Positions 1 through 8,404 of a DNA stretch of 64,000 nucleotides are shown here, in pieces (position 1 is the first letter of the stretch; each line of letters starts with the position of its first letter). Under the pieces are notes generated by a model, which saw nothing but the letters and a program-made list of their open reading frames with translations, was not told the origin of the DNA and ran no database searches. The position numbers and the translations under genes were made by a program. Source of the DNA: Bacteroidales bacterium UBA6397 (lineage in GTDB: Bacteria; Bacteroidota; Bacteroidia; Bacteroidales; UBA932); the NCBI GenBank assembly GCA_002439875.1, contig DJQB01000030.1:38045-102044 (forward strand), written 5' to 3'.

Positions 1-207
1 GGCTACAAGAAGCACCACTCGCATTTCAGTCTTGACGAAGCCCTTGAGATCGCCGACCGCATCGGCGCCGAACACACCTGGCTCACCCACCTATCCCACA
101 CATTCCCCCGCCACGACCAGTTCACCAAAGACCTCGAAGCCCTCTGCCGCGACCGTGGCATCCACTCAATCGTCCGTCCCGCCTACGACGGTCTTGTCAT
201 AGAATGA
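1..207 (+). CDS. MBL-fold metallohydrolase, C-terminal fragment
   Basis: The frame is open from the window edge to a TGA at 205-207, giving the last 68 residues. The motif TWLTHLSHTFPRHDQ and the ending AYDGLVIE match the C-terminal part of PhnP-like metallo-beta-lactamase-fold hydrolases (phosphoribosyl 1,2-cyclic phosphodiesterase type). In that family the late histidines help bind the two metals. The N-terminal HxHxDH core lies outside the window, so substrate and activity cannot be judged. The stop codon directly abuts the stop codon of the convergent recQ gene, leaving no intergenic base. Family assignment is from pattern recognition of the tail only. Confidence 0.7.
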   Translation, partial: GYKKHHSHFSLDEALEIADRIGAEHTWLTHLSHTFPRHDQFTKDLEALCRDRGIHSIVRPAYDGLVIE

Positions 208-2106
208 TCACCTGTACATCGGGACATCACCGTTGTCGATGAGGTGACGGAGGATGTCCATGTAGTCGGGAGAGTAGTTTTTGGAGGGGTTATCGAACTC
301 AGCCACAATCTCCTCAAGGGAATATTCACCATCTTTAGCGTTGATATATTCAATAAGTTTCCGCCTTGTTATCTGTTGCATGGTGCGGGCCGGCATGGAG
401 GCGCGGCGGGCGCGGCAGATGTCGCAAGTGCCGCAGTCGGTGGTCTCGGTCTGGCCGAAATAGCGGAGGAGATAGCGGGAACGGCACTCAGTGGTCTCAC
501 TGACATATTCAAGCATAGCGGAACTGCGGTTGTGGAAAGCCTCCTTTAGCATCGCATAGCGGGACGGCATCAGGTTGACGTTGCCCGGACGGAGGCGATC
601 ATGGTGAAGGACAACGACATCCGAGTGGTCCGTAGGCACATAGCTGATGACGTGGGCCAAAGACAAGTGGTAGAGTGACTGCCGGAGTTGGGAGACTGTC
701 TGGCCGGCGCGGCGGGCGACATATTCCTCGTCAATCTGCTGAAGGAAAGAGAATATGCCTGTGTAGCTCCGCATCAGAGCCTCCAGCACCGCGGCCTGCC
801 CCCTATCCGCCAAGTCAATGTCATACAGCGCCTTGCGGTCCACATTGATACGCACCTTTGTCGGGATGTCAACCTCCTCAGAATATGTCAGATGCTCCGT
901 CCGCTCAAGGTATTTGAGCGCATAGAAAGCCGGAGCCCGCTGAAGACCGAACCGCTTGCAGAAATCCTCTATCCTGAACTTCAGCTGCCGCCCTATTCCT
1001 GTGTCATAGGGAATCTCGAAGAACACGTGAAGTTTCTGGTAGATGTCCTCAATATATTCAAGAGACGGGAAAGAGACCTCCTCTATCTGCTTCGCCCTCC
1101 GCACATCGACTCCGTTCCAAAGCTGAACAGCGAACGAGCGCTTCCCGTCGCGGCCCGCGCGGCCCGCCTCCTGAAAGTACGCCTCCAGGCTCTCCGGAAG
1201 GTCATAATGCACCACAAAACGCACATCCGGCTTGTCGATTCCCATGCCAAAGGCGTTCGTGCAGACCATCACCCGGATCGCCCCGCTCTTCCACGCCGCC
1301 TGACGCTCCGCCCTTGTCTGACCGCCAAGTCCGGCGTGGTAGAACGAGGCGGAGACTCCCTGAGCCCGAAGGAACTCTGCCATCTCCTCACATTTGCGAC
1401 GATTCCTCGCATAGACTATTCCTGTTCCCAGAACCCCGTTGCAGATGTTCAGTATCTGGGAATATTTATCCTCCACATGCCGCACTATGTAACTGAGGTT
1501 AGGCCTCTCGAAGCCACTTTTGAGCAACAGCTTTTCCATGAAGCCCAGACGCTCCATGATGTCCTGCGCGACCGCCTGAGTGGCAGTGGCTGTCAGAGCT
1601 ATCACCGGCGCGTCAATCCGCTCCCGAAGATCTCCTATTTTAAGGTAGTCAGGTCTGAAATCGTAGCCCCACTGAGAGATGCAGTGTGCCTCATCAACAA
1701 CTATGAAGCTGACGTCCAACACATCAAGGTAGGACTGAAACAGCTGGGTACCAAGTCTTTCCGGAGACAGATAGAGAAACTTGTAATCTCCGTAGGCGGC
1801 ATTGTTCAGAGCAAGATCCACCTCGTGGCGGCTCATCCCGGCGTGGATCGCAAGGGCCCGCACTCCCCTGTCGTTCAGATTCTGCACCTGATCTTTCATT
1901 AGGGCAATCAGCGGAGTCACTACCAAAGTGATCCCATCCTTCATCAGGCCAGGTACCTGAAAACAAACCGACTTGCCACCGCCCGTGGGCATGATGGCCA
2001 GCACATCCTTTCCCTCTAGGGCTGCCGTTATGATCTCCTCCTGCATAGGACGGAAGCCATCGTAGCCCCAATATTCTTTCAACACTTCTGACGGTGACAT
2101 ATTCAT
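208..2106 (-). CDS. recQ: ATP-dependent DNA helicase RecQ
   Basis: This 632-residue superfamily 2 helicase unwinds DNA 3' to 5' in recombination and repair. Residues 1-350 form the helicase core, with Walker A TGGGKS at about 41-46, DEAH at 138-141 and a late QEAGRAGRDG motif VI. A zinc-binding cluster follows (CRSRYLLRYF then CGTCDIC), then a winged-helix RQC region. I see no clear HRDC domain at the C-terminus, and the last 60 residues form a short helical tail. Start choice is ATG at 2104-2106, with another ATG two codons in; both lie in the sequence ATGAATATG. The gene is transcribed divergently from pckA and ends flush against the MBL-fold gene. Confidence 0.95.
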   Translation of the reverse strand: MNMSPSEVLKEYWGYDGFRPMQEEIITAALEGKDVLAIMPTGGGKSVCFQVPGLMKDGITLVVTPLIALMKDQVQNLNDRGVRALAIHAGMSRHEVDLALNNAAYGDYKFLYLSPERLGTQLFQSYLDVLDVSFIVVDEAHCISQWGYDFRPDYLKIGDLRERIDAPVIALTATATQAVAQDIMERLGFMEKLLLKSGFERPNLSYIVRHVEDKYSQILNICNGVLGTGIVYARNRRKCEEMAEFLRAQGVSASFYHAGLGGQTRAERQAAWKSGAIRVMVCTNAFGMGIDKPDVRFVVHYDLPESLEAYFQEAGRAGRDGKRSFAVQLWNGVDVRRAKQIEEVSFPSLEYIEDIYQKLHVFFEIPYDTGIGRQLKFRIEDFCKRFGLQRAPAFYALKYLERTEHLTYSEEVDIPTKVRINVDRKALYDIDLADRGQAAVLEALMRSYTGIFSFLQQIDEEYVARRAGQTVSQLRQSLYHLSLAHVISYVPTDHSDVVVLHHDRLRPGNVNLMPSRYAMLKEAFHNRSSAMLEYVSETTECRSRYLLRYFGQTETTDCGTCDICRARRASMPARTMQQITRRKLIEYINAKDGEYSLEEIVAEFDNPSKNYSPDYMDILRHLIDNGDVPMYR

Positions 2107-2184
2107 TAGTCGTTAAACCGTTTTATCACAACCTTTTGCGCATTCCGCTGGCAAACTATTTGCAGTGAAGCACGCCTGCGAAAG

Positions 2185-2192
2185 CAAATGTA
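2185..2192 (-). promoter_or_regulatory. -7 promoter box for recQ
   Basis: On the minus strand the sequence reads TACATTTG, a full match to the Bacteroidetes TAnnTTTG box, 79 bases before the recQ start. No TTG was seen at the expected -33 position, so support is from the -7 box only. Confidence 0.4.
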
Positions 2193-2212
2193 CGAAATTA
2201 ATCGCTTACTCA

Positions 2213-2244
2213 TTTGAGTAATGGATAAAAATTCCTTAAATTTG
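2213..2244 (+). promoter_or_regulatory. Promoter for pckA
   Basis: TTTG at 2213-2216 and TAAATTTG at 2237-2244 are separated by 20 bases, the arrangement of the primary Bacteroidetes sigma factor. Start of transcription would fall near 2251, about 40 bases before the pckA start. The leader is AT-rich and has no Shine-Dalgarno sequence, as is usual in this phylum. Confidence 0.75.
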
Positions 2245-2291
2245 CGGCGTTTTTGAGAGAATAAGTTTAACTTTATAAAACACATTTTACT

Positions 2292-3896
2292 ATGCCTAAG
2301 ATGGATTTAAGCAAGTACGGAATCAAGAATGTGAAGGAAGTCCTTTACAATCCGACTTACGAGGTTCTCTACAACGAGGAGACAAAGCCTGAGCTTGAGG
2401 GCTACGAGAAAGGCCAGGTTACCGAGCTCGGCGCCATCAACGTTATGACCGGTATCTACACCGGACGTTCTCCTAAGGACAAGTACATCGTTATGGACAA
2501 TAACTCAAAGGACACCGTATGGTGGAACACTCCTGAGTACCCTAACGACAACCATCCGATGTCAGAGAAAGTTTGGAAGGTGGTCAGGAAGACCGCCCAG
2601 CAGGAGCTTTCCGGAAAGAGGCTTTTCGTCGTCGATGGTTTCTGCGGAACCCACAAGGACACCCGCATGAAGGTCCGCTTCATCATGGAGGTTGCATGGC
2701 AGGCTCACTTCGTGACCAATATGTTCATCCGTCCTAAGAACCAGGAAGAGTTCGACCAGGAGCCTGATTTCGTTGTTTACTGCGCTTCAAAGGCCAAGGT
2801 CGCCAACCACGAGGAACTGGGGCTGCGCAGCGACACCTGCGTTGCTTTCAACGTGACCAGCAAGGAGCAGGTAATCCTCAACACATGGTACGGAGGCGAG
2901 ATGAAGAAGGGTATGTTCTCAATGATGAACTACTACCTGCCACTCAAGGGCATCGCATCAATGCACTGCTCTGCCAACACTGACATGAACGGTGAGAACA
3001 CCGCCATCTTCTTCGGCCTCTCCGGAACCGGCAAGACCACACTTTCCACCGACCCTAAACGTAAGCTTATCGGTGACGATGAGCACGGCTGGGACAACAA
3101 GGGTGTGTTCAACTTCGAGGGTGGCTGCTATGCCAAGGTGATCAACCTTGACAAAGAGTCAGAACCGGACATCTACAACGCGATCAGCCGCGACGCCCTA
3201 CTTGAGAACGTCACCGTTGACGCGAACGGCAAGATCGACTTCTGCGACAAGAGCGTGACCGAGAACACCCGTGTCTCTTACCCTATCTATCACATCAAGA
3301 ACATTGTTCGTCCTGAGTCACAGGGTCCTGCGGCAAAGCAGGTCATCTTCCTCTCAGCCGATGCCTTCGGAGTTCTTCCTCCGGTGTCAATCCTTAGCCC
3401 TGAGCAGACCAAGTACTACTTCCTCTCAGGCTTCACCGCAAAGCTCGCGGGCACAGAGCGCGGAATCACCGAGCCGACCCCTACCTTCTCAGCCTGCTTC
3501 GGACAGGCCTTCCTTGAGCTTCACCCTACAAAGTACGCCGAGGAGCTCGTGAAGAAGATGAAGAAGAGCGACGCCAAGGCTTACCTCGTGAACACAGGCT
3601 GGAACGGAACCGGAAAGAGAATCTCCATCCGTGACACCCGTGGAATCATCGACGCAATCCTCGACCACAGCATCGACTCAGCTCCTACCAAGACCATTCC
3701 TTACTTCAACTTCGTGATTCCTACAAAGCTTGAGGGGGTTGATCCGCACATCCTTGATCCTCGCGACACCTACGCCGACCCGGCTCAGTGGGAGGAGAAG
3801 GCAAAGGATCTTGCCGCAAGGTTCATCAAGAACTTCAAGAAGTATGAGTCACACAAGGCCGGAAAGGCTCTTGTAAAGGCTGGTCCTCAGCTCTAA
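2292..3896 (+). CDS. pckA: Phosphoenolpyruvate carboxykinase (ATP)
   Basis: This 534-residue enzyme interconverts oxaloacetate plus ATP and phosphoenolpyruvate plus CO2. In Bacteroidales it commonly works in the carboxylating direction on the route to succinate. The kinase P-loop GLSGTGKT sits at residues 242-249, followed by the metal-binding stretch IGDDEHGWD. The metal and substrate region includes WYGGEMKKGM and SMHCSANT, and the late FSACFGQAFL motif is typical. Length is normal for the ATP-dependent family. It stands alone between its own promoter and a strong terminator. Codon use is highly biased (AAG, GAG, CTC), as expected for a well-expressed central metabolism gene. Confidence 0.98.
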   Translation: MPKMDLSKYGIKNVKEVLYNPTYEVLYNEETKPELEGYEKGQVTELGAINVMTGIYTGRSPKDKYIVMDNNSKDTVWWNTPEYPNDNHPMSEKVWKVVRKTAQQELSGKRLFVVDGFCGTHKDTRMKVRFIMEVAWQAHFVTNMFIRPKNQEEFDQEPDFVVYCASKAKVANHEELGLRSDTCVAFNVTSKEQVILNTWYGGEMKKGMFSMMNYYLPLKGIASMHCSANTDMNGENTAIFFGLSGTGKTTLSTDPKRKLIGDDEHGWDNKGVFNFEGGCYAKVINLDKESEPDIYNAISRDALLENVTVDANGKIDFCDKSVTENTRVSYPIYHIKNIVRPESQGPAAKQVIFLSADAFGVLPPVSILSPEQTKYYFLSGFTAKLAGTERGITEPTPTFSACFGQAFLELHPTKYAEELVKKMKKSDAKAYLVNTGWNGTGKRISIRDTRGIIDAILDHSIDSAPTKTIPYFNFVIPTKLEGVDPHILDPRDTYADPAQWEEKAKDLAARFIKNFKKYESHKAGKALVKAGPQL

Positions 3897-3920
3897 TCGA
3901 CTACTGTCATACACGAATAT

Positions 3921-3953
3921 GGCTGGTCAGGTTTCTGGCCAGCCTGTTTTTTT
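3921..3953 (+). terminator. Intrinsic terminator after pckA
   Basis: A 10-bp stem (GGCTGGTCAG with CTGGCCAGCC, one G-T pair) and a GTTT loop are followed by a run of seven T. It lies 25 bases after the pckA stop and before the convergent crcB stop. Confidence 0.9.
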
Positions 3954-3961
3954 GTCCTACA

Positions 3962-4342
3962 TCAGAAAATCCTTGAGGCGAGGCTGCCAAGGTACAGGAA
4001 CATCAAGCCGAGGACCAAGCTCAGCACTGTATAAAACAACGAACTGAGCAATTCTCCTCCCTGAAGCATGGACATATTCTCGTTCATGAATGTCGAGAAT
4101 GTGGTGAAACCGCCGCAGAAGCCGACGGTCAGGAACGTAAGCATGTCCTGAGACATTGCGTCGTGGCGAGAGGCGAGACCGTAAAACAAGCCGATCAGAA
4201 AGCAGCCGGCGACATTGGCCACCATCGTACCGAGCGGAAGTGTGGCGGCAGGGAACAATTTGCCACAACCGGTTTTCACCAAATATCTTGCGATTCCCCC
4301 GAGGAAACTTCCTCCACCAATTAAGAGTAATGTGCGCATCAT
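3962..4342 (-). CDS. crcB: Fluoride channel CrcB/Fluc
   Basis: This 126-residue membrane protein has four hydrophobic helices and exports fluoride as a dual-topology dimer. Family signatures are visible: GGSFLGGIARY near the N-terminus, LPLGTMVANVAGCFLIG around residues 35-52, and GFCGGFTTFSTFMNE around 73-88, which carries the Phe and polar residues of the pore. Length is normal. Two ATG codons in tandem open the gene. It follows the tyrosine phosphatase gene by 64 bases on the same strand and has no obvious promoter or fluoride riboswitch of its own, so co-transcription is likely. It is convergent with pckA. Confidence 0.95.
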   Translation of the reverse strand: MMRTLLLIGGGSFLGGIARYLVKTGCGKLFPAATLPLGTMVANVAGCFLIGLFYGLASRHDAMSQDMLTFLTVGFCGGFTTFSTFMNENMSMLQGGELLSSLFYTVLSLVLGLMFLYLGSLASRIF

Positions 4343-4406
4343 TTGTCACCTCACATTATCGTAAAATCCTCCACATATTGTAGTACAAGTTCCGGATTCT
4401 GCATAT

Positions 4407-4874
4407 TCATAAGTTCTTATCGCACCCGCTGTCCTTCAATGACGCCAACAGTCCCTTGCACCCTTCTGTTATATCCCGGTAGGTTCTCTCGAAATCCCCT
4501 GTGTACCACGGGTCGGAAACGTCAGAAGCCTTGCCGGCATATTCCATCATCTTGTGAACCTTGGACATATTCATAGGGCAGAGAATCCGCGAGAGAAGCC
4601 TCTTGTTCGACGTGTCCATGATGACAATAACGTCATATTCAGAGGCTTCCGCATCCGAGATGCGGTGGGCGTGATGCCGTGAGAACGGGATTCCATGAGC
4701 CCGCAGCGTCCGTTTAGCCGGCGGGTAGATGTCATTCCCTTCCTCCTCGTAAGACACTGCCGCCGAACCGACCCGCAAAGCCACCCCGGCCTTCCGTGCC
4801 ATGTCTTTCATTATGAATTCCGCCATCGGACTCCTGCAGATGTTCCCGTGGCAGATGAAAAGAATACTTTTCAT
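4407..4874 (-). CDS. Low-molecular-weight protein-tyrosine phosphatase
   Basis: This 155-residue cytoplasmic phosphatase is of the LMW-PTP family. The P-loop CHGNICRS (CX5R-S) begins at residue 8, and the DPWYTGDFERTYRDI segment carries the general-acid Asp of the DPY motif. The open frame extends to a GTG at 4892, but a good -7 box at 4897-4904 would place transcription start at about 4890. That excludes the GTG and supports the ATG at 4872-4874, which also puts the P-loop at the usual distance from the N-terminus. The gene is first in a likely two-gene unit with crcB. In this phylum such phosphatases are often tied to capsule control, but nothing nearby shows that here. Confidence 0.95.
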   Translation of the reverse strand: MKSILFICHGNICRSPMAEFIMKDMARKAGVALRVGSAAVSYEEEGNDIYPPAKRTLRAHGIPFSRHHAHRISDAEASEYDVIVIMDTSNKRLLSRILCPMNMSKVHKMMEYAGKASDVSDPWYTGDFERTYRDITEGCKGLLASLKDSGCDKNL

Positions 4875-4896
4875 GTCATATGTGATTTCCACAATG

Positions 4897-4904
4897 CAAA
4901 TTTA
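4897..4904 (-). promoter_or_regulatory. -7 promoter box for the phosphatase-crcB unit
   Basis: The minus strand reads TAAATTTG, matching TAnnTTTG, 23 bases before the ATG at 4874. No matching -33 element was found. Confidence 0.5.
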
Positions 4905-4989
4905 CATAAAAACTTGCGCATTACCGTCCAGCCCTACAAATCAGTCCTTGGATTATAAGTCAGGAGGTACGATTTTATCCGCAATTTTG

Positions 4990-4997
4990 TACATTTG
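4990..4997 (+). promoter_or_regulatory. -7 promoter box for the first SusC/SusD locus
   Basis: TACATTTG matches TAnnTTTG and lies 62 bases before the chosen susC start. The -33 region has only a weak TTT. The box rules out the longer open frame that begins at 4801 inside the divergent phosphatase gene. Confidence 0.5.
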
Positions 4998-5058
4998 TGG
5001 TTTACGTCCTGGACACGATGGTGCGAAAGACGGAAAAGATTTGCTAAAAGTACAAGAT

Positions 5059-8000
5059 ATGAACGAGTTACTATCCAAGCTTCGGAGATGCGGAATTGTC
5101 TGGATCACGGTGTTTTTGCTGACGCAGGTGACAGCCGCGGCACAAGGGATTGTGCTTACAGGAAAGGTGACGGACACGGACGGCGCGCCGGTGATCGGAG
5201 CCGGGATCATTTCGATGCAGAAAAAAGCCTCGGGAACAACCACTGACGTGGATGGAAAATTCAGTTTCAAGGTTCCAGCCGGGACAGAATCGGTGCTCTT
5301 CTCATCGGTCGGAATGAAAGACGTTGTCTATAAGATAGTTCCCGGCAAAACCGAGAACATCACGATTGTGATGGAGTGGGAAAGCACGCAGCTGGATCAG
5401 GTTGTCGTGACGGGATACGCACAGACCACAGTCAAGAGGATAACCGGCTCCGTGGCGGTGATAGGCTCGGACAAGTTCGAGGCCAAGGCCGTCTCGTCAG
5501 TAGATGCGCTGATGCAGGGTGAGGTCGCCGGCGTGGCGGTCTCCGCGACTTCCGGCCAGCCGGGAACCCAGTCCAGAATCCGGATCAGAGGGTCGAACAA
5601 CCTCTCGGGGACCAGCCAGCCGCTCTGGGTGGTGGACGGAGTGCCGATGCAGAGCGACTCCCCGAGCCTCAGCTCCGAACAGCTTGCCACCGGAGGCTTC
5701 GACGACATATTCGTGAACGGCGTCGGCAACATCAACCCCAACGACATCGAGAGCATCACCATCCTGAAAGACGCGGCCGCGGCGGCGATCTACGGATCCA
5801 GGGCTGCGAATGGTGTCATCGTCGTGACCACGAAGAAGGGAGAGGCCGGGAAGATGAGGATCAACTACAACAACACGTTCACGATGTCGATAAAGCCGCA
5901 GAGAACCCTTAACCTGATGAACTCCGCCGAGAAACTAGCCTGGGAGGATGAACTTTGGAACGAGTTCTCGGCGAAGAAATACGAAGAGTCTCTGGAAGAC
6001 AACACCGTGGTCTATCCGGTGGTCGGCATCGTTGGACAGATAAGAGCGGGACTCGGGGATTTCGCCAAGTACAAGGGTGATGTCAACGCCCAGAACGAGT
6101 ACATAGCGTCTCTGAGGAACAACGACACCGACTGGTACGGTCTTTTGTTCAGGAACGCATTCTCGCAGGGCCACCATCTTTCCCTCAGCGGAGGCTCGGA
6201 GAAGAACACCTACTACGTGGCGCTCGGAGTCAATGACGAGGACGGAATGCTGATCCACAACAGTTACAGAAGGTACAACGTCAACTCCAAGATGACCCTC
6301 AAACCTGTGGACCGGGTCCGGATCGACATCGGCATGGAGGCGGCGAGGCAGGAATCCAGAATGCCATATTCAAGCGTTGATCCGTTCTATTACGCCTATT
6401 TCTCCAATCCGTACGAGAAAGCGTACAACGCTGACGGCTCTTACGCTGCTGACAACACTTGGTTCACCCTCGGCTACTACAACGGCCGCGGGGCCGAGCA
6501 GGTTATGCCTAAGAATGGTTTCAGCCTGCTGCGCGAGCTGGACTCCAATTACAGCTCAACCAATAACACCACCGGAACGTTCAGGGCGCAGGTCGATTTC
6601 AGGATCGCGGAGCCGCTGCACTTCGTCGGGCTGGCGTCATATTCATTCGCGAACAACTCCACCGACAAGATCGTGGACAAGGACACCTACACGGCCTTCC
6701 GCGACAGGCTCGGCAGCGACGACCGCTCGCAGACCAACCTCTACGGTAGCATATCCCAGAACAGGACCAACAGGAACAGCTATGTCGCGCGCGGTCACTT
6801 CGCCTTCAACAAGACATTCGGGGAGCTTCACACAGTCAATGTGCTGGCCGGAGCGGAGCTAAGAGGCTCTGATGCCAACACCATATTCACAAAGCGATAC
6901 AACTACGACCCAAAGACCGGAACCACCTCGCTGCCAAGCATCAGCGGTCCACAGGACGAATGGCTCAGGGAAGTCGAGAAGCTGAACGGGGAATATTTCA
7001 GCAAGACACGCTACGCCTCGTTCTACGCCTCGGCCGACTACTACCTCGGCAAGACGATCGTGCTCAACGCCTCGTTCCGTACCGACGGAAGCTCGAACTT
7101 CGGAAGCAACCGGCAGTTCAACCCTACCTGGAGCGCGGGAGCGGCGTGGCATCTTGGCGAGGAAAGCTGGATGGGGAATATCCCCGCGGTCTCCCACGCC
7201 ACACTTCGCGCCGCCTACGGTTTCACCGGCGACGTGAACACCAGCACCTCACACCTCCTTGTGATGCAGTACCTCCAGCAGCAGTACCGCCACTTCGGGG
7301 ACGAGACCTTCAACCTCGGCACCATCCCGTCTGCGCCGAACCCGGATCTCGGCTGGGAGAAGACCCGTGACGCGAAAGTGGGGCTGGACTTCGGCCTCTG
7401 GAAAGACAGGCTGACGGTAAACACCGAATATTACTACCGCCTCAGCACGGATGTGGTCACCTCCTCCCCTGTCCAGAGCACGACCGGATTCACCTACGTC
7501 TATTTCAACGCCGCCGACATAATGAACAGCGGAGTGGAGGTCACGGTGAACGGCAAACTCATCCAGAAGAAGGACTGGACAGTAAGCGCTGCCGTCAACT
7601 TCGCCTACAACTACAACAAGGTCATGAAATACAACCCCGTCTCCACAAGCGGAATCACATCCAAGGACCGCTACGTGGAGGGCTATCCGACCGGGGCTAT
7701 CTTCAGCGGAAAATATTCTGGGATAGCACCTGATACCGGCCTCTACCAGTTCAAGCTGCGTCCGGACGCCCAGATAGCGACGGCCACCGACCTCAACAAG
7801 CCGGACAACTACCGCTACTACCTCGGCACGACGATCGCCCCCTACACCGGCGGATTCAATCTGAGCGCTTCATGGAGGCAGCTCAAGCTGAGCGTCAGCG
7901 GAATGTTCTCGCTCGGCTCGAAGACCTTCGAGAAGATGCGCTACCCGGCCAGCTACAGCAACACATCCCACAGCGGAGTCAGCACCGAGACCGTACAGTC

Positions 8001-8394
8001 ACAGTTCAGCGACCTCTACGGCAACCACCTCAACGTGGAGAAGGACAGGACTGACAGATGGACTCCAAATCACACGACCGGGGTGAAATACCCTCGCATC
8101 TACGACTACTACGACGCCAAGTACAACTTCTCATCCTACAACCCGATGGATGCCAGCATAATCGACGCGGTCTATCTGAAGAACAATTCCTACGTACGCA
8201 TCAAGTCGGTAATCCTTACATACTCTCTGCCTTCCGAGGCCGTGAAAAAACTGAGGATGAGGGGCTTGAGTTTCAATGTCTCGATGAACAACTTCTTCAC
8301 GATCACCGGGTACGACGGAATGGATCCGGAAATCCCGGGAGCGACCTACCCGACCACCAGAAGTGTGTCCGGGGGCATCAATGTCGAATTCTAA
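5059..8394 (+). CDS. SusC/RagA-type TonB-dependent outer membrane receptor
   Basis: This 1111-residue protein is an outer membrane importer that works with the adjacent SusD lipoprotein and TonB. A signal peptide at the N-terminus ends in TAAAQG. It is followed by a carboxypeptidase-regulatory-like domain (GKVTDTDGAPVIGAG, then FSSVGM), the SusC linker DQVVVTGYA, a plug domain (LWVVDGVPM, IYGSRAANGVIVVTTKKG) and a 22-strand-type barrel ending SGGINVEF. The frame is open from 4801, but the ATG at 5059 is chosen because it gives the signal peptide and follows a promoter box. The locus carries no glycanase or regulator, so the substrate is unknown. Confidence 0.95.
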   Translation: MNELLSKLRRCGIVWITVFLLTQVTAAAQGIVLTGKVTDTDGAPVIGAGIISMQKKASGTTTDVDGKFSFKVPAGTESVLFSSVGMKDVVYKIVPGKTENITIVMEWESTQLDQVVVTGYAQTTVKRITGSVAVIGSDKFEAKAVSSVDALMQGEVAGVAVSATSGQPGTQSRIRIRGSNNLSGTSQPLWVVDGVPMQSDSPSLSSEQLATGGFDDIFVNGVGNINPNDIESITILKDAAAAAIYGSRAANGVIVVTTKKGEAGKMRINYNNTFTMSIKPQRTLNLMNSAEKLAWEDELWNEFSAKKYEESLEDNTVVYPVVGIVGQIRAGLGDFAKYKGDVNAQNEYIASLRNNDTDWYGLLFRNAFSQGHHLSLSGGSEKNTYYVALGVNDEDGMLIHNSYRRYNVNSKMTLKPVDRVRIDIGMEAARQESRMPYSSVDPFYYAYFSNPYEKAYNADGSYAADNTWFTLGYYNGRGAEQVMPKNGFSLLRELDSNYSSTNNTTGTFRAQVDFRIAEPLHFVGLASYSFANNSTDKIVDKDTYTAFRDRLGSDDRSQTNLYGSISQNRTNRNSYVARGHFAFNKTFGELHTVNVLAGAELRGSDANTIFTKRYNYDPKTGTTSLPSISGPQDEWLREVEKLNGEYFSKTRYASFYASADYYLGKTIVLNASFRTDGSSNFGSNRQFNPTWSAGAAWHLGEESWMGNIPAVSHATLRAAYGFTGDVNTSTSHLLVMQYLQQQYRHFGDETFNLGTIPSAPNPDLGWEKTRDAKVGLDFGLWKDRLTVNTEYYYRLSTDVVTSSPVQSTTGFTYVYFNAADIMNSGVEVTVNGKLIQKKDWTVSAAVNFAYNYNKVMKYNPVSTSGITSKDRYVEGYPTGAIFSGKYSGIAPDTGLYQFKLRPDAQIATATDLNKPDNYRYYLGTTIAPYTGGFNLSASWRQLKLSVSGMFSLGSKTFEKMRYPASYSNTSHSGVSTETVQSQFSDLYGNHLNVEKDRTDRWTPNHTTGVKYPRIYDYYDAKYNFSSYNPMDASIIDAVYLKNNSYVRIKSVILTYSLPSEAVKKLRMRGLSFNVSMNNFFTITGYDGMDPEIPGATYPTTRSVSGGINVEF

Positions 8395-8404
8395 ATGATT
8401 TGAA

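Noticed and set aside
688..1902. 404-codon open frame on the plus strand within recQ
   Set aside because: It is antisense to a clear RecQ protein, has no family resemblance and arises from the GC-rich codon pattern of recQ.
4343..4406. Fluoride riboswitch before crcB
   Set aside because: Only 64 bases separate crcB from the phosphatase gene, and no conserved riboswitch core could be recognised.
4801..5058. N-terminal extension of the first SusC to 4801
   Set aside because: It would overlap the divergent phosphatase gene and both promoter boxes; the ATG at 5059 gives a proper signal peptide.
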